From contig JAEVLN010000004.1 in NCBI GenBank assembly GCA_018350325.1, forward strand, positions 4,444,082-4,508,081: DNA of 64,000 bases. Direction: 5' to 3'. Origin of the DNA: Globodera rostochiensis (lineage: Eukaryota; Nematoda; Chromadorea; Rhabditida; Heteroderidae). A program made the translations under genes and the position numbers. Shown piece after piece: positions 28,732 to 44,850 of the stretch. The notes under the pieces were generated by a model, which saw only the letters and a list, made by a program, of their open reading frames with translations, made no database searches and was not told the DNA's origin. The stretch's first letter is position 1, and every line of letters begins with the position of its first letter.

Positions 28732-29137
28732 TCATTTCACAGCTTCAATGCTTTCCACCGGCTCGACGTGCAAAGTTTCCAGTTTAACAAACTGTTCCAT
28801 GTCGTAGATGACGCGCAACATAAGCGAACAACTTGGACACGTTGCTACATCTTCTCCAGCCTCCAGTTGTTCCTTGGTGATCTCGAACCTTAATTCTGCT
28901 GCTGTTTGTCCTGCTACCAAAATACTCTTTGTAAGTAGAGAGCAAAGGGGAAGAATTGAGTTAAAAAGGAACGACTTGGGTAAATTCGAGAGAGATGCCA
29001 AATTAAAACCGAATAGTTTCTTGCCTGTCACCGCATGGGCACGGGTAATGGTACAACTGCAAATTCTCATCAAATTCGAAGTCCTCAATCTCCACTTCGT
29101 CATGGAATACCAATGAACTGGCAGTGCTTTGCTCCAT
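28732..29137 (-). CDS. DPH3: DPH3, CSL zinc-finger protein of diphthamide synthesis
   Basis: DPH3 is a small iron/zinc protein that feeds electrons to the DPH1-DPH2 radical enzyme in making diphthamide on elongation factor 2. It is also linked to Elongator tRNA modification. Exon 1 (29137-29025) reads [20 protein letters not shown] then YHYPCPCGD, giving the first Cys-x-Cys pair. Exon 2 (28888-28732) gives [20 protein letters not shown] and [12 protein letters not shown], with the second Cys pair. Joined product is about 89 residues, the usual length. The intron (29024-28889) starts with GC, not GT: GACAG|GCAAGA. No nearby GT donor keeps both the frame and the conserved CGD-F-I-TKE spacing. 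Confidence 0.93.
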
Positions 29138-29736
29138 TTCTTGTAAATTTATAATAAGCAAAACTCGCGGAATCAAAACATTGAGCAGTTATGAAAAGCA
29201 CCTTGTTATTGGTTTGTTTAAATCATAAAGCATTTATAAACCAGAATTATTTGTACAATGTGAGACCATCTCCTCATCCAAACAACTCACGGAGTTTTAT
29301 ATTAATACTCCACAAAGCGAACAAAAAAATCTTCATACCGTTACGAGTCCTAACGAATTTGTTTAAGCATAAACAAAATACGAAAAACTTAACATTTTTT
29401 GTGAAATTTCCTTCTGCACTCCGGTCACATCCCTGGTATGGATGGATGAGGTAGGTTGACTCCGACATTACAATGCCAAAAAAATATATACAAACAATTT
29501 GGGTTCACGTACATGACAACCATAGCTTTTTCTTTTCCAAATCAAATCTTTTAAAGCTTTAAAAAATCGGAAGACATCCCCCTAGGAGACTTGCCCGACT
29601 AACCAGTGATAGATCCATGTGTAAATTATTAACACCATCAGATAACATATTGTGACATTCACAGATGCTCAATGAGAAAATAGTCCATTTGATCACTAAC
29701 AGAATGGCATAACATAACATTATCGACTTTTTTGCT
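29138..29736. other. Intergenic, no gene seen
   Basis: A/T-rich 0.6 kb between the start of DPH3 and the stop of the histidine phosphatase on the same strand. Only short unconserved frames are seen. It is wider than the spacers of the candidate operon at 1954-13139. Confidence 0.5.
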
Positions 29737-30901
29737 TTAATACGCCCTCAAATTGCTTTGGTCCGACAGATGTGAGGAATCGTTGGTAAATTCCTGCCGG
29801 AACTTTCCAGTGCCTTTACCAGTCTCGACAAATTTGCTGACCGTCGCTTGTCCGACGTAATTCCATTCACCGACTAACACTTCGTGAAGGGCGCCTAAAT
29901 TTAAGAAGATCCAAATAGTATAGAAAGAAGAAATTAAATTTGCATGCACTGCCGAAAATTTTAAATATATTACAAACTTGCAACAACAAAACAAAAAAAA
30001 ACCGGAGAATTCGATTTATTATATGTAATTTTCCAAATACATAGCGGATGAGGGGCCCAAAAACGCCGTTAGACTTTTAGAAAATTGACCCATTTTTTCT
30101 TTGGAATTGAGTTCCCCTGAACCTGTATCTTTCAAAACCGCAATCCTTCTTTGATTTGATTCATTTAACTAACCGATTGGTGAGCCATGTGAGACCAAAA
30201 CTATCGAGTCTAAATTAAAAATTGATGAGTGAACAAAATGCTGAAAGTGAGGCCTACTTGCTTCTTCGTACTTCCTCAGAATCTGTTCAAGGGTTCGACG
30301 TACTCGCGGGATACAAGCATCGTCTCCAAATCCTTCCTTGGGCATCGGCTTTTTGTAGATAGACTCATATTCGGGATCGATGAACGGAAACCGCTTTCTA
30401 AGTTCATTTGGTTCCTCAAAGCCGGGTGCACTTTCGCACAGATAAAGCGCCTAGAAAATCCTTTGTGATCATCAGTCGGACCAAGACCGGATATATTATG
30501 TAGTTCAGACCTCTGCAAGTCCAGGCTCAACTTTAATTGGGATATCTCTTTTTGAAATGAGAAGCGTCGCTGTTTGAACAGTGCGCTCAAAAGGTGAAGC
30601 AAAAATATGGTCGATTAGCACTTTCGAAAATCTTAAAAACAAATGTCTTAAAATAAAAAAAGCGAAAAGTAGACTCCAAAAAATCGTTTTTTTCTTGACT
30701 ACCCCTCCCCCTTGAAAATTTTTTCTACGCGCCTGATTCTATCTCTTACCGTGTTGCCAACTCTATGGCTTGCTTTTTTCCTCTGGAAGACAAAGGGCTG
30801 TTATCCAAATTCAGCTTTTGAGGATTTGCATTTTTATGCCAATTTGAATTTATATTGTCTTCTCTCTCCGCGTGTCTAACAACCCAAAGAATTCTAGACA
30901 T
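29737..30901 (-). CDS. Histidine phosphatase superfamily (PGAM/UBASH3-like) protein
   Basis: The start MSRILWVVRHAEREDNINSN (ATG at 30901) carries the RHAER form of the catalytic RHG motif, where the His is phosphorylated. Next exons give NSPLSSRGKKQAIELATR, FSKVLIDHIFASPFERTVQT, ATLLISKRDIPIKVEPGLAE, ALYLCESAPGFEEPNELRKR and FPFIDPEYESIYKKPMPKEG, with FGDDACIPRVRRTLEQILRK. The SH box with the second catalytic His is read as IVLVSHGSPIG near 30200. The C-terminal exon reads LHEVLVGEWNYVGQATVSKF and ends SNLRAY. This layout resembles the phosphatase half of UBASH3/STS and the nematode PGAM-like proteins rather than glycolytic mutase. Its substrate cannot be told. An earlier in-frame ATG at 30964 is possible. 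Confidence 0.85.
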
Positions 30902-31333
30902 CTTTTGCGTTTGGAACAAAATTTCTGGTGGAAAAATAAAGATTTTGCCGGCATTTTGGCGCAAAAAATGAGGACAATTTACAAAATGTTCAAAAATGCC
31001 ATAAATTTTTATTTTTGCTGATGTGAGCTTGGCCTAGTGAACCGGCACAGAATTGTAGGAACTGAAATGAACTGCTCCGTTTTCGGGGACATTTTGTCCG
31101 ATTTTCTGTTTAAAAATATTTGAATAAATGCTATTTCTGGGCTTTTCACGTCAAACACCGTTCGCAACAAAAAAAAAAAGAAAAAATCCGGAGACTAATG
31201 ATTTGAAATTTAGTCATTTTTTTGTCTCTGCAAACAGCACGTTTTTTTCCTATAAAAAAGTACAAGGAATGGGGGTACAAACTCAACTAAGCTATAGAGT
31301 ATAACTTTTAGCATTAGCTAATTCAATTTTCCA
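30902..31333. other. Divergent promoter region (phosphatase / NTF2)
   Basis: A/T-rich region of about 430 bp between divergent genes, with poly-A near 31172 and poly-T runs near 31221 and 31244. It presumably holds both promoters. No specific element can be named with confidence. Confidence 0.4.
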
Positions 31334-32156
31334 ATGGCTACTTACAATCCTAATTATGAATCTATCGGACAAGCCTTTGTCCAACACTTCTACACCAAAT
31401 TTGACGTGCCCGATGGCCAAGTGCGGACCCTCGGCCTTCATGACTTATACGACGCTGAACACTCTTTTATGACTTTTGAAGGGAACCAAGTGAAGGGACG
31501 ACAGGCGATTTTGGATAAATATGGCGTATGTGGTTTTGGCCATTAAATGTCTCTTTTAATCGAAATTTTAGTTGTTGCCGTTCCGTACGATTCAGCATGT
31601 GATCACCAAGGTTTTGACTTTTTTGTGGTTGAAAATTTTTGGGTAAAGGTAAATGATTGGGGGTCGGCCGAAAACAAAAAAAAAAGTAAAATTTCTATAA
31701 AAAAAAGCATTTCCGTCTTTCACCCAATAGGGTTTTCGCCCCTGTTTTTTTCATCAAAGATTTTGGGGGGAGTGGGAGGAAGCCCTCCTCTGGTTACGGG
31801 CCTGGTTGAGTCACTTTTCGGGTAATGTTCTCGCAAAAAGTGCCTTTGTAAATAGACTCATTTTCGAGTTTCAATATCGCAAAAGTTGCTCATATCCAAA
31901 TTGTCAGACCGACAGTCAGCCGCTCCCGGACGGGTCAATTTTTGTGACAGTGATTGGTCAGCTTAAGGTAAATTGGGCTAAATGCTGCTTTTATTCCTTT
32001 ATATAATTCCGTTCTTTTTTTCAATGGGTTTATTTTTTATTTTAGACGGATGATGATCCTGTGAATTCGTTTAATCATTGCTTCATTCTGAGACCAAATT
32101 CGTCCGGGGGCTCGTTTTTCATCTCCAACGAAGTGTTCCGCCTCGTTTTGCATTGA
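31334..32156 (+). CDS. NTF2/ran-4: Nuclear transport factor 2 (Ran importer)
   Basis: NTF2 carries RanGDP into the nucleus through binding to FxFG nucleoporins. Exon 1 reads MATYNPNYESIGQAFVQHFY, then YDAEHSFMTFEGNQVKGRQA. Exon 2 gives LPFRTIQHVITK, exon 3 TDSQPLPDGSIFVTVIGQLK, and exon 4 TDDDPVNSFNHCFILRPNSS, ending FFISNEVFRLVLH and TGA. The joined product is about 130 residues, the usual NTF2 size. Intron 2 (about 31607-31908) is long for this window and contains a copy of a dispersed G/C-run repeat. TMEM208 follows 239 bp downstream on the same strand, so the two may be co-transcribed. Confidence 0.95.
31755..31806. repeat. G/C-run dispersed repeat in NTF2 intron
   Basis: TTTTGGGGGGAGTGGGAGGAAGCCCTCCTCTGGTTACGGGCCTGG contains a short inverted GGAGG/CCTCC core and the terminal word GGTTACGGGCCTG shared with related copies at 45911, 50393, 52866, 55163 and 58430. 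Confidence 0.55.
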
Positions 32157-32394
32157 GATTGCGAAAACCAATAATCTGGACAGTTACGACGTGTTGTTCA
32201 ATTCTCTATCCATTTTTGCTATGATTTGGGCAGTTTAAGTTGTTTTCGCCGATGTTTTCACGAATTTTGCCCTTAATCGCATGCCTCGGATAAACTGGTG
32301 TTTTCCTTCTTTCCTTGACTAACATTATTGGATCATTCAACTGTCCCATTACTGATCGGTAACTAAATGAACAGATGGAACGCTTTTAGGGATA

Positions 32395-33219
32395 ATGAAC
32401 CAACAGAAAAGTGTGAAGCGTGCCGCGCGCGGACAGCGCCAAATTTATGAGGAGAACAAACAGACTTTGCTTTGCTATGTCATGGCCAGCGTTTGCTCTT
32501 CCGTTTTGGTGTTCTCCCTCAACTATTTTCTGTTCCTGCCGCAAATGGGCGCGTGGGTGAGATAGAATTCTAAACGAAACTATACAAAATGTGCAGGTTG
32601 GGCTGACGTTGAGCTCAGTTTGCCAGTTGTTCTCGGTCGCCCTAATGTCCACGATGGTAATTCTTTTTGGTTTACCATTACGCCATATGCTGTTGGTGGT
32701 GAACCATAACTCTTGAGATCAAATCAAAGAATAAAAAAGCAATGTTTTTTGACGTTATCACACAAACAAAAATTTAGAGATAGCTAACCTTGGCTCATTT
32801 GAATAAATTAACCTTTTATTGCCCCATTGGCATTTTGTTATCTCGAAGATGAGTTGTACTTCCCTTAATTGTTAGATGAAAACGGTGCGAAACGAGCGCA
32901 ACCAACTGGTCGATGCTGGGTTGGACCTCAACGACCCCAACGCGTTCGGAGAGTAATTAAAAGCATTTCTAAACAAATTCAAATGTTTTCGCTGCTCAGA
33001 TATTGCAAAGACATAGTCATTCTGTGCGTCTCTGTGCAACTGCTTAGTCTGACATGGACCAATTTCTACTTTTTCCTGATGGCCATTCCCGTATTCGCCC
33101 TCTACAAACTTTGGGTGAACATTCTTGGCCCGTGGTTCTTCAGGCCGGCGACTGACGATGACGAAAAGGACGACAAGAAGAAACAGAAGCGCTCGAAGTT
33201 TGTCCACGTGAGACGATAA
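32395..33219 (+). CDS. TMEM208: TMEM208/SND2-like ER targeting protein
   Basis: TMEM208 (SND2 in yeast) helps target proteins to the ER by the SRP-independent SND route. The start MNQQKSVKRAARGQRQIYEE leads to NKQTLLCYVMASVCSSVLVF (TM1), then GAWVGLTLSSVCQLFSVALM (TM2). The next exon gives MKTVRNERNQLVDAGLDLND, PNAFGE joined to YCKDIVILCVSVQLLSLTWT (TM3), FYFFLMAIPVFALYKLWVNI (TM4), LGPWFFRPATDDDEKDDKKK, and a basic tail ending HVRR. The KQIFEEN, LDLN and ALYLLWVN.LGPWF features of the family are all present. CTTTTAG|GGATA lies just before the ATG and could be a spliced-leader acceptor. Confidence 0.93.
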
Positions 33220-33491
33220 ACTCGAGCATTGCGCTTCCATTTGCTGCTTTCATTTCTTTACTAATCAAAGTACGACTCAATCGGAACAGTTTTGGTCATT
33301 TTTTCCAAATTCCTTTAGGTACTTACTACCTATGGAGTCGACTTAAATAATCCCATTCTGTATTTCGTTTTGTTGTTATTTCTTCAAAAAAATTTCCTCC
33401 TTTTCACTTTGTTTTTCTAACGTCTTTTATAAAAAAAGAAGTAAAAATTCGTTAAAACTAGGCACGTATTTACAGCAATACCCATAAGTCC

Positions 33492-33577
33492 AAAGTAAAA
33501 ATAAAGAACAAGATATTAAAAAATATTTTGCTGGTCAAATAAAGCTTATCATTCAAAAAGCATTTTTTTCTGAGAAT
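33492..33577. repeat. Dispersed repeat family 2, copy B
   Basis: Words AAAATAAAGAACAAGATA, then AATATTTTGCTGGTCAAATAAAG, then CATTTTTTTCTGAGAA match the order of AAAATAAAAGACAAGATA, AAAATTTTGTTGGTCAAATAAAG and TTTTTTGAGAA at 13244-13390. Confidence 0.55.
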
Positions 33578-33910
33578 GCTTCTATTTCTGGGGGGGGGGG
33601 AAGGGGGTTTTGGATTAAAATACACTTAATATTGTTACATTTTGTGCATTTTTTGAACAGGAATCCCGAGGAAATTAAAAAAGTAATGAGAAAAATGCTT
33701 GAAAATTAATTAATTTGGCAATCCGTCTTGAAATTATTCAAAATTTTTTTAAAACAAAAATTTCCAGGAGTCTTCGGACACGTTTGACTGCTTGTATTTT
33801 TATTAATACGTGCCTGGTTAAAATATATGTCAGAGTGCCCTACGCTGGGAACTGATGTAATATAACGCCTTAACGACTGTATATACATTGCGAAATAACA
33901 AAAATGAAAT

Positions 33911-33935
33911 GGGAGGGGAGGGGAGGGGAGGGGAG
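33911..33935 (+). repeat. (GGGGA)n G-quadruplex-prone array
   Basis: Five G runs in 25 bp in the pattern GGGAGGGGAGGGGAGGGG. It meets the simple G-quadruplex pattern on the plus strand, about 110 bp beyond the junctophilin stop. In the junctophilin transcript it would be a C-rich 3'-UTR tract. Confidence 0.8.
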
Positions 33936-34041
33936 AAACGATTGGCGTATTGTTCTAAGGCCTCAAATTGCTCGTTGAGTTGAGGGGGAGGGGGGGGGGG
34001 CTCTTCAAATGGATGTGATAACAAACTGATGGTTTTGCTGT

Positions 34042-39512
<5,471 letters not shown>

Positions 39513-41717
39513 TTTTCAGTCGTACCTTCAGTTGCTTTGATTCCAATCAGAGTTGATCTTCTGCTTGGAGGACAGCACAACGCGGCGGAGGGAATGGCGA
39601 GGGCACAATGCCCAAGGGCAAAAGTTGCGGAAGAATCCGTCGGTCGAATGGATGGGAGGGAGGAGGCGGAAGAGATGACAAGATGAAGGGGTGGAAGAGG
39701 AGAAGGAATGATTGAAAGACCAGCAGGGGAAGCGTGGGGAGGCGACGAGCTTGGACTCTTAGCAAAAGGGGAGAAAACTGAGCACTGATAGTGACGATAG
39801 TCATTTAGTTGGTCGGAAGTTGGAAAAAGAGGGAGGGAGGGATTGACTGCGTTTCGGAAGCAAAGCAAATGCACCACAAAACCGCCCCTCAAGGGAAAGA
39901 GCACGGACAGACTAAAGGGGGGGGGGGAGGGGAATTGACACCTTCGTGGGGGGCGCCGGGCCGCCGATCCATCCACCCGCGCAAGAGAGGGGAAGCAAAA
40001 GCGTTGCTATTGCTGGTCGGTCGACGCCGGGGGGGGGGCTTTACCACCGACAGACGACAATTCATTTGGTTTCCACCAGCCTCGGGAGGAAGCGGCGGGC
40101 CACTCACTCACTTCGGAAGGCAGCGCCAACGCACCAGCAAAGGCCCCTCCCCCACCGGCCAACCGCCACCATCATCTTGGCGCGGGAGAAAGACGGGAGA
40201 GAAAAAGCTCAATGACGGCGAATAGTTCGAGGGGAGTGGGGGGGGGGGGAGACTCACTCTCGGGGGGGGGGGGAGACTCACTCTCGGGGGGGGGGGACTT
40301 AGGCCGAAAAGAGTTATAACAAGTGGCTGAGTGGGTGGGGAGAGAAACAGAGGGGCGAGGGAGAGTGCCGATTGTGGAGAACAGACTGAGAGGTTGAAGG
40401 GCGGTTTGGACACTAGCACTTGAGCTTCTCCCCGCTTCACTTCCTCTATCGCTCGCTCGAGAAAAGCAGAGGAAGAAGATGAAGGGGAAAAGCACGCTGG
40501 CGCAGCCCTGGAGGGGGGAAAAGAATCTGGTTTTTTTCGCTGGAGGGGGGGGGGGGGGATTTCGACGGTATTTGGGGTGGGTCATTGGTGACGTAATAGC
40601 TGATTAGACTTCAATTACTTCTGGCTACCGCCGATGGCTGGGACATTTGCGTGCATTTTCTTTGGCTTTTCGAAGTAAGGTGTGAAATGGAAATTGAATT
40701 GATGTGCGTTTTGGAAAGGCAACGAACGGCTCGGCTTGTCCGTCTCTCTACGCATTTTCAGTGTTTGCACAATCGATGATCCCCAACAAGCAGGCAACTC
40801 GAGTGCCAGGAATTGGCCATCGGCGGCTGGTTTGAAGGATTTTATCTACCTTTTCTCGAGCAAATGCCAACATCAACGCCCTATCATTGTTCACACGCCC
40901 CGCTCAAATTGCCTGTCAATACTCCATTCTCCAGCCTTTATACATAGACCCTGTGAGTTTTGACCCATATTTATCCGTAAATCGTCAGTTCGGCGCCGTC
41001 AAATCCTCTTCAGTTCGAATCTCCCCACAACAAAAAATGTCTCAAATCCCCCCAAGGCACCACTGATCCAACAAAAAACATCGCTCCGAGGTCAATTATC
41101 CACTCAAACATGTGGGGGCCTACGGGGCATTCCCAATTTGCCCTAACTAGGGAAGGTATTCAGGTGACCATGGGACTTCGGGATGATTTTGGTATCAAAA
41201 AATAGCTAATTTTCAGGAAAAAATTTTAAAGCATTTTTTAGCTGCTAAATAAGCCCCGGAGGGGAGATATGAGGCTTTAAAGTTTTTTTGTTTCCGTTCA
41301 ACAATTTGTGCATCTCGCCACATGTTATTTTGGGTTTGATCTCATTTTCAAAGTACATTCTTGGAAATAAGTACGTTTTAAATTTGTAAAGGGCCAGTTT
41401 CTATAATTGTTTGCCAAAATCGCACAAAATCACTTGCGAGCTGCGGAACAGACATGGAATTTGTTTTTATGCTATAATTTACTAATTAACTATGATTTTT
41501 GTAATTTTAATGTAATATTTTGGAAATGAATTTTCTGAACCCCTCGTTGAGACCCAAAACCCGGCCTGTATCCCGTGGTTTTCAATAATCCGAACTTGCT
41601 AATTTCTCCCGTTACGTCCTGGCAAACTTCTTCTCTTTTCAGACTAAATTGTTACGCCAATAATTCGTGTTGTAATTTCTGTGACAAAATCAAAAAAAAG
41701 AAGAGTAACATAAAATA
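39513..41717. other. Divergent region between junctophilin and eIF2 gamma
   Basis: 2.2 kb with no conserved gene. 39640-40600 is strongly purine-rich on the plus strand with many GGGG runs; long open frames there are by-products of composition. 41140-41640 is A/T-rich. Both promoters should lie here; none can be pinpointed. Confidence 0.5.
40228..40300 (+). repeat. Tandem poly-G unit array
   Basis: Units of 10-13 G separated by AGACTCACTCTC occur at least twice, with a third G run ending GACTTAGG. It lies about 0.75 kb upstream of the junctophilin start. Another 14-G run is at 40544-40558. Confidence 0.8.
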
Positions 41718-44271
41718 ATGGTCGGGAAGGAAGTGGAAAATTCAACAGCAACGGAACAGGATGAGGAGCACCAGAACTGGCTGATGAAACAAGGTAAAAA
41801 GGGTTAAAACTGTCATGGATTCACCGAGTTTAGATTTGGCAAAGCTCGACCCAACAAAGTTGACTCCGCTGACAGAAGAGGTAAATGAATTTTGTTAAAC
41901 TGTTGACTACTTTATTGCCATAGGTTATCAGCCGACAGGCGACGATCAACATTGGTGTCAAAATGCGATCAGTGAACGGTTTTTTTAACCATTTATTTGT
42001 CAGGAACCATCGGACATGTGGCGCACGGCAAATCGACACTTGTCAAGGCCATTTCGGGAGTTCACACGGTCAAATTCAAAAATGAGTTGGAGCGGAATAT
42101 CACCATCAAATTGGGCTACGCAAATGCAAAAATTTATCGCTGCTCAAATATCAAATGTCCAAGGCCACATTGCTACAGGTTCTGTCACGTTTTGCTTAGG
42201 AGGGGGGGGGGTGTACGGAATTCCGTTGTTTTTTTGGCTTCCCGTTCCAAAGAATTGAGGTCAAAAATATTCAAGATTTTAGTAAATAAGCTTGAGAATT
42301 TTTGGTTTCGTTTTCATTTGTGAATTTTTTAACAAAACAACTACAATTTAAACATTTCTCATCTTCCATTCCCGGCGCGCCGGACCTTTCCCATTCTTAA
42401 ATAGCTTCAAAAAATTACCTTAAAACATAAAAGCAAGAGTATCGCGAAGTCGTTGGTTGGTTATAAACCACAATTTAATTAAATTTTTATCAAATTCGAG
42501 CCCAGAACGGCGTTTCTTCCGTGCTTTAGGTCTGCCGGGTCTAGCACCCCCGACCGTTTTCCATGTGAACGGCCAAACTGTGGTGGCGAATTTGTGTGTG
42601 TTCGGCACGTCTCCTTCGTGGACTGTCCTGGCCACGACATTTTGATGGCCACGATGCTGAACGGAGCCGCCGTTATGGTGGCTTTGGCATTGTTTAATTT
42701 CAGTTTTTAACCAATGACTTAGGACGCTGCACTTCTTTTGGTGGCAGGCAATGAGCCATGCCCTCAGCCACAGACATCGGAGCATTTGGCAGCCGTTGAG
42801 ATAATGAAACTGAAACACCTGCTGATTCTGCAAAATAAGGCCCGAGAACATTTATTTCATCAACATTCTGATGACCTTTTTCTGTTTAGATCGACCTCAT
42901 CAACGAATCACAAGCCAAAGTAACGGGAACCCGAAAAGACTGTCAAAGTTTCAAAAGTCATTCTAGGACCAACATGACCAAATTAAAAGTTTCGTGGAGG
43001 GCACTGTGGCCGATTCAGCGCCTATCATTCCCATTTCCGCTCAACTGAAGTACAACATTGACGTACGAACGATTTTGTTCTTACAATGAGCGCTTTTCCT
43101 CGCCTTTATGCATTTCTTTTTTCAGGTTATTTGTGAGTATCTGTGCAAAAAGGTGCCCATTCCGCCGCGCGACTTTACTTCGTCCGCCCGTTTGATCGTC
43201 GTCAGATCGTTCGACGTGAACAAACCCGGCTCGGAAGTGGAAAATCTGAAGGGAGGCGTGGCGGGCGGTTCCATTTTGAAAGGTTTTAAGCATTATTAAG
43301 GGATTTGAGACAAATCTGAATTGGTGAATCTTCAACACTTTTTCAATAAGCATTTTTAGGGATTTTACGGGTTGGCCAAGAAATCGAGGTCCGACCCGGC
43401 ATTGTTACCAAAAGTGCCGATGGTTCTGTGCAGTGTCGCCCCATATATTCTCGAATTGTTTCGCTGTTTGCCGAACAAAATCTGCTGCAATACGCCGTTC
43501 CCGGAGGTTTAATCGGAGTTGGTACTCAAATCGACCCAACAATTTGTCGCGGAGATCGTTTGGTTGGCCATGTTCTTGGAGCTGTTGGTACCCTGCCCGA
43601 CATTTTTACAGACATTGAAGTAAGCGTTGTTCAGATTGATAAACCCCGAATAAAAGAAAACTTAGTTTTTATTTTTGAAATAGATTAACGTGGGGTGGTC
43701 GAGTGGGTTCGTAAAATTTACATTTGACAATGAGTTAAAAGTCGAGACGCTTTTCAAAGGTTTCTTACCATTTGCTGCGGCGTCTTCTTGGCGTACGCAC
43801 TGAGGCGGGCAAAAAAGCTGCGAAAGTGGGCAAACTTACCAAAGGCGAAGTGCTTATGGTGAATATCGGCTCTCTCTCCACCGGAGGCCGCGTAATAGCA
43901 GTTAAAGGTCTTCATTTTCGATTTTAAAGGATCAAAGCGGGTTTTCCTTGAGACCCTTCCCAACTACTCAACGGGTTCATATAAATTGTTCAAATTCGAA
44001 TTTGTATCTCTCAACCCCAATTACCCCAAAAATGTAAAAATAGACATTTTCTGTCAGGGGCGCATAATAGAAAAGTTTTTGGTTTAACCCTCCTACCAAG
44101 AATATTTTTTCAGGCGATGCAGCAAAAATAGCATTGACTGATCCTATATGCACTGAAAGTAACCAGAATATTGCATTGAGCCGGCGTATCGAAAAACATT
44201 GGCGTTTGATTGGATGGGGCACGATTCGGAGGGGTACAACCATTGCAGTTCCCCAACCATGGATCGGATAG
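41718..44271 (+). CDS. EIF2S3: Translation initiation factor eIF2 subunit gamma
   Basis: eIF2 gamma is the GTPase that binds Met-initiator tRNA for delivery to the 40S ribosome. The start [20 protein letters not shown] joins to [27 protein letters not shown], and [20 protein letters not shown] (P-loop AHGKST). Then [20 protein letters not shown] (switch I), the zinc-knuckle cysteines CPRPHCYR...[28 protein letters not shown] (DCPGH), [37 protein letters not shown] (NKID), [85 protein letters not shown], and [18 protein letters not shown]. The NKID motif is split by an intron with a GC donor (42840-42841). The intron at about 42179-42530 is long and holds a dispersed repeat. Confidence 0.96.
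42275..42362. repeat. Dispersed repeat family 3, copy A (eIF2 gamma intron)
   Basis: GATTTTAGTAAATAAG then GAATTTTTGGTTTCGTTTTC, TGTGAATTTTTTAACAAAAC and ACTACAATTTAAACATTTCTC. A copy with about 90% visible identity is at 45742-45830 in a PDP intron. Confidence 0.75.
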
Positions 44272-44452
44272 ATTGATTGGATGTTAATTATTTAAAAGGA
44301 TTATTCATCTTTTTATGTGGAAATGTACTTTCTGTTGCTAAAAAATTCTTTCGATTTATTGTGCAGCTGCATATGATTGGTTTTGCATAATTTTGTGAAC
44401 GCAAACAGCATTTGTACGGTCTAATTCTGTCCTTTTGGTTGCTTTGGCGATG

Positions 44453-44604
44453 CGACACTTCATCCACTAACCCAAAAACGACACTTCATCCACTAACCCA
44501 AAAACGACACTTCATCCACTAACCCAAAAACGACACTTCATCCACGCGACATTTCCTCCACAAGACATTTCATCCATTAACCCAGAATACGACATTTCCT
44601 CCAT
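44453..44604. repeat. 26-bp tandem repeat with decaying copies
   Basis: Three perfect units of CGACACTTCATCCACT + AACCCAAAAA (44453-44530) followed by a fourth that diverges and two or three derived units (CGACATTTCCTCCAC, AAGACATTTCATCCATTAAC, CGACATTTCCTCCATGC). It lies between eIF2 gamma and PDP. Confidence 0.9.
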
Positions 44605-44850
44605 GCTTTCCGGACCCCTCCAAAAGCTTTTATTTTTGACTCGCATTTGACTAGATGTACAAAATGTTGAACGTAAACAAGAAAAACTTGGAAAAAATTT
44701 ATTCACACAAAAATACAATTACAGGTATGCACACCCACTTAATAACATGTTAACTTATGTAACACTGAATCGTCGGGACTATTTTTTTCGGTATTTAATC
44801 TTAGATCTGATTGAGGAGCAATACATTCAGTTTGCGTTTGCTATTATTTG

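Larger units (their letters stand above)
33220..34041. other. Intergenic between convergent TMEM208 and junctophilin
   Basis: A/T-rich DNA with a G run at 33591-33606, a dispersed repeat copy (33492-33577) and the G-quadruplex-type array at 33911-33935. No coding sequence was identified. Confidence 0.55.

Noticed and set aside
43681..43730. Possible tRNA gene (GGGGTGGTCGAGTGGGTTCG)
   Set aside because: Only D-arm-like words are present; no acceptor stem or anticodon arm can be folded, and it lies in an eIF2 gamma intron.
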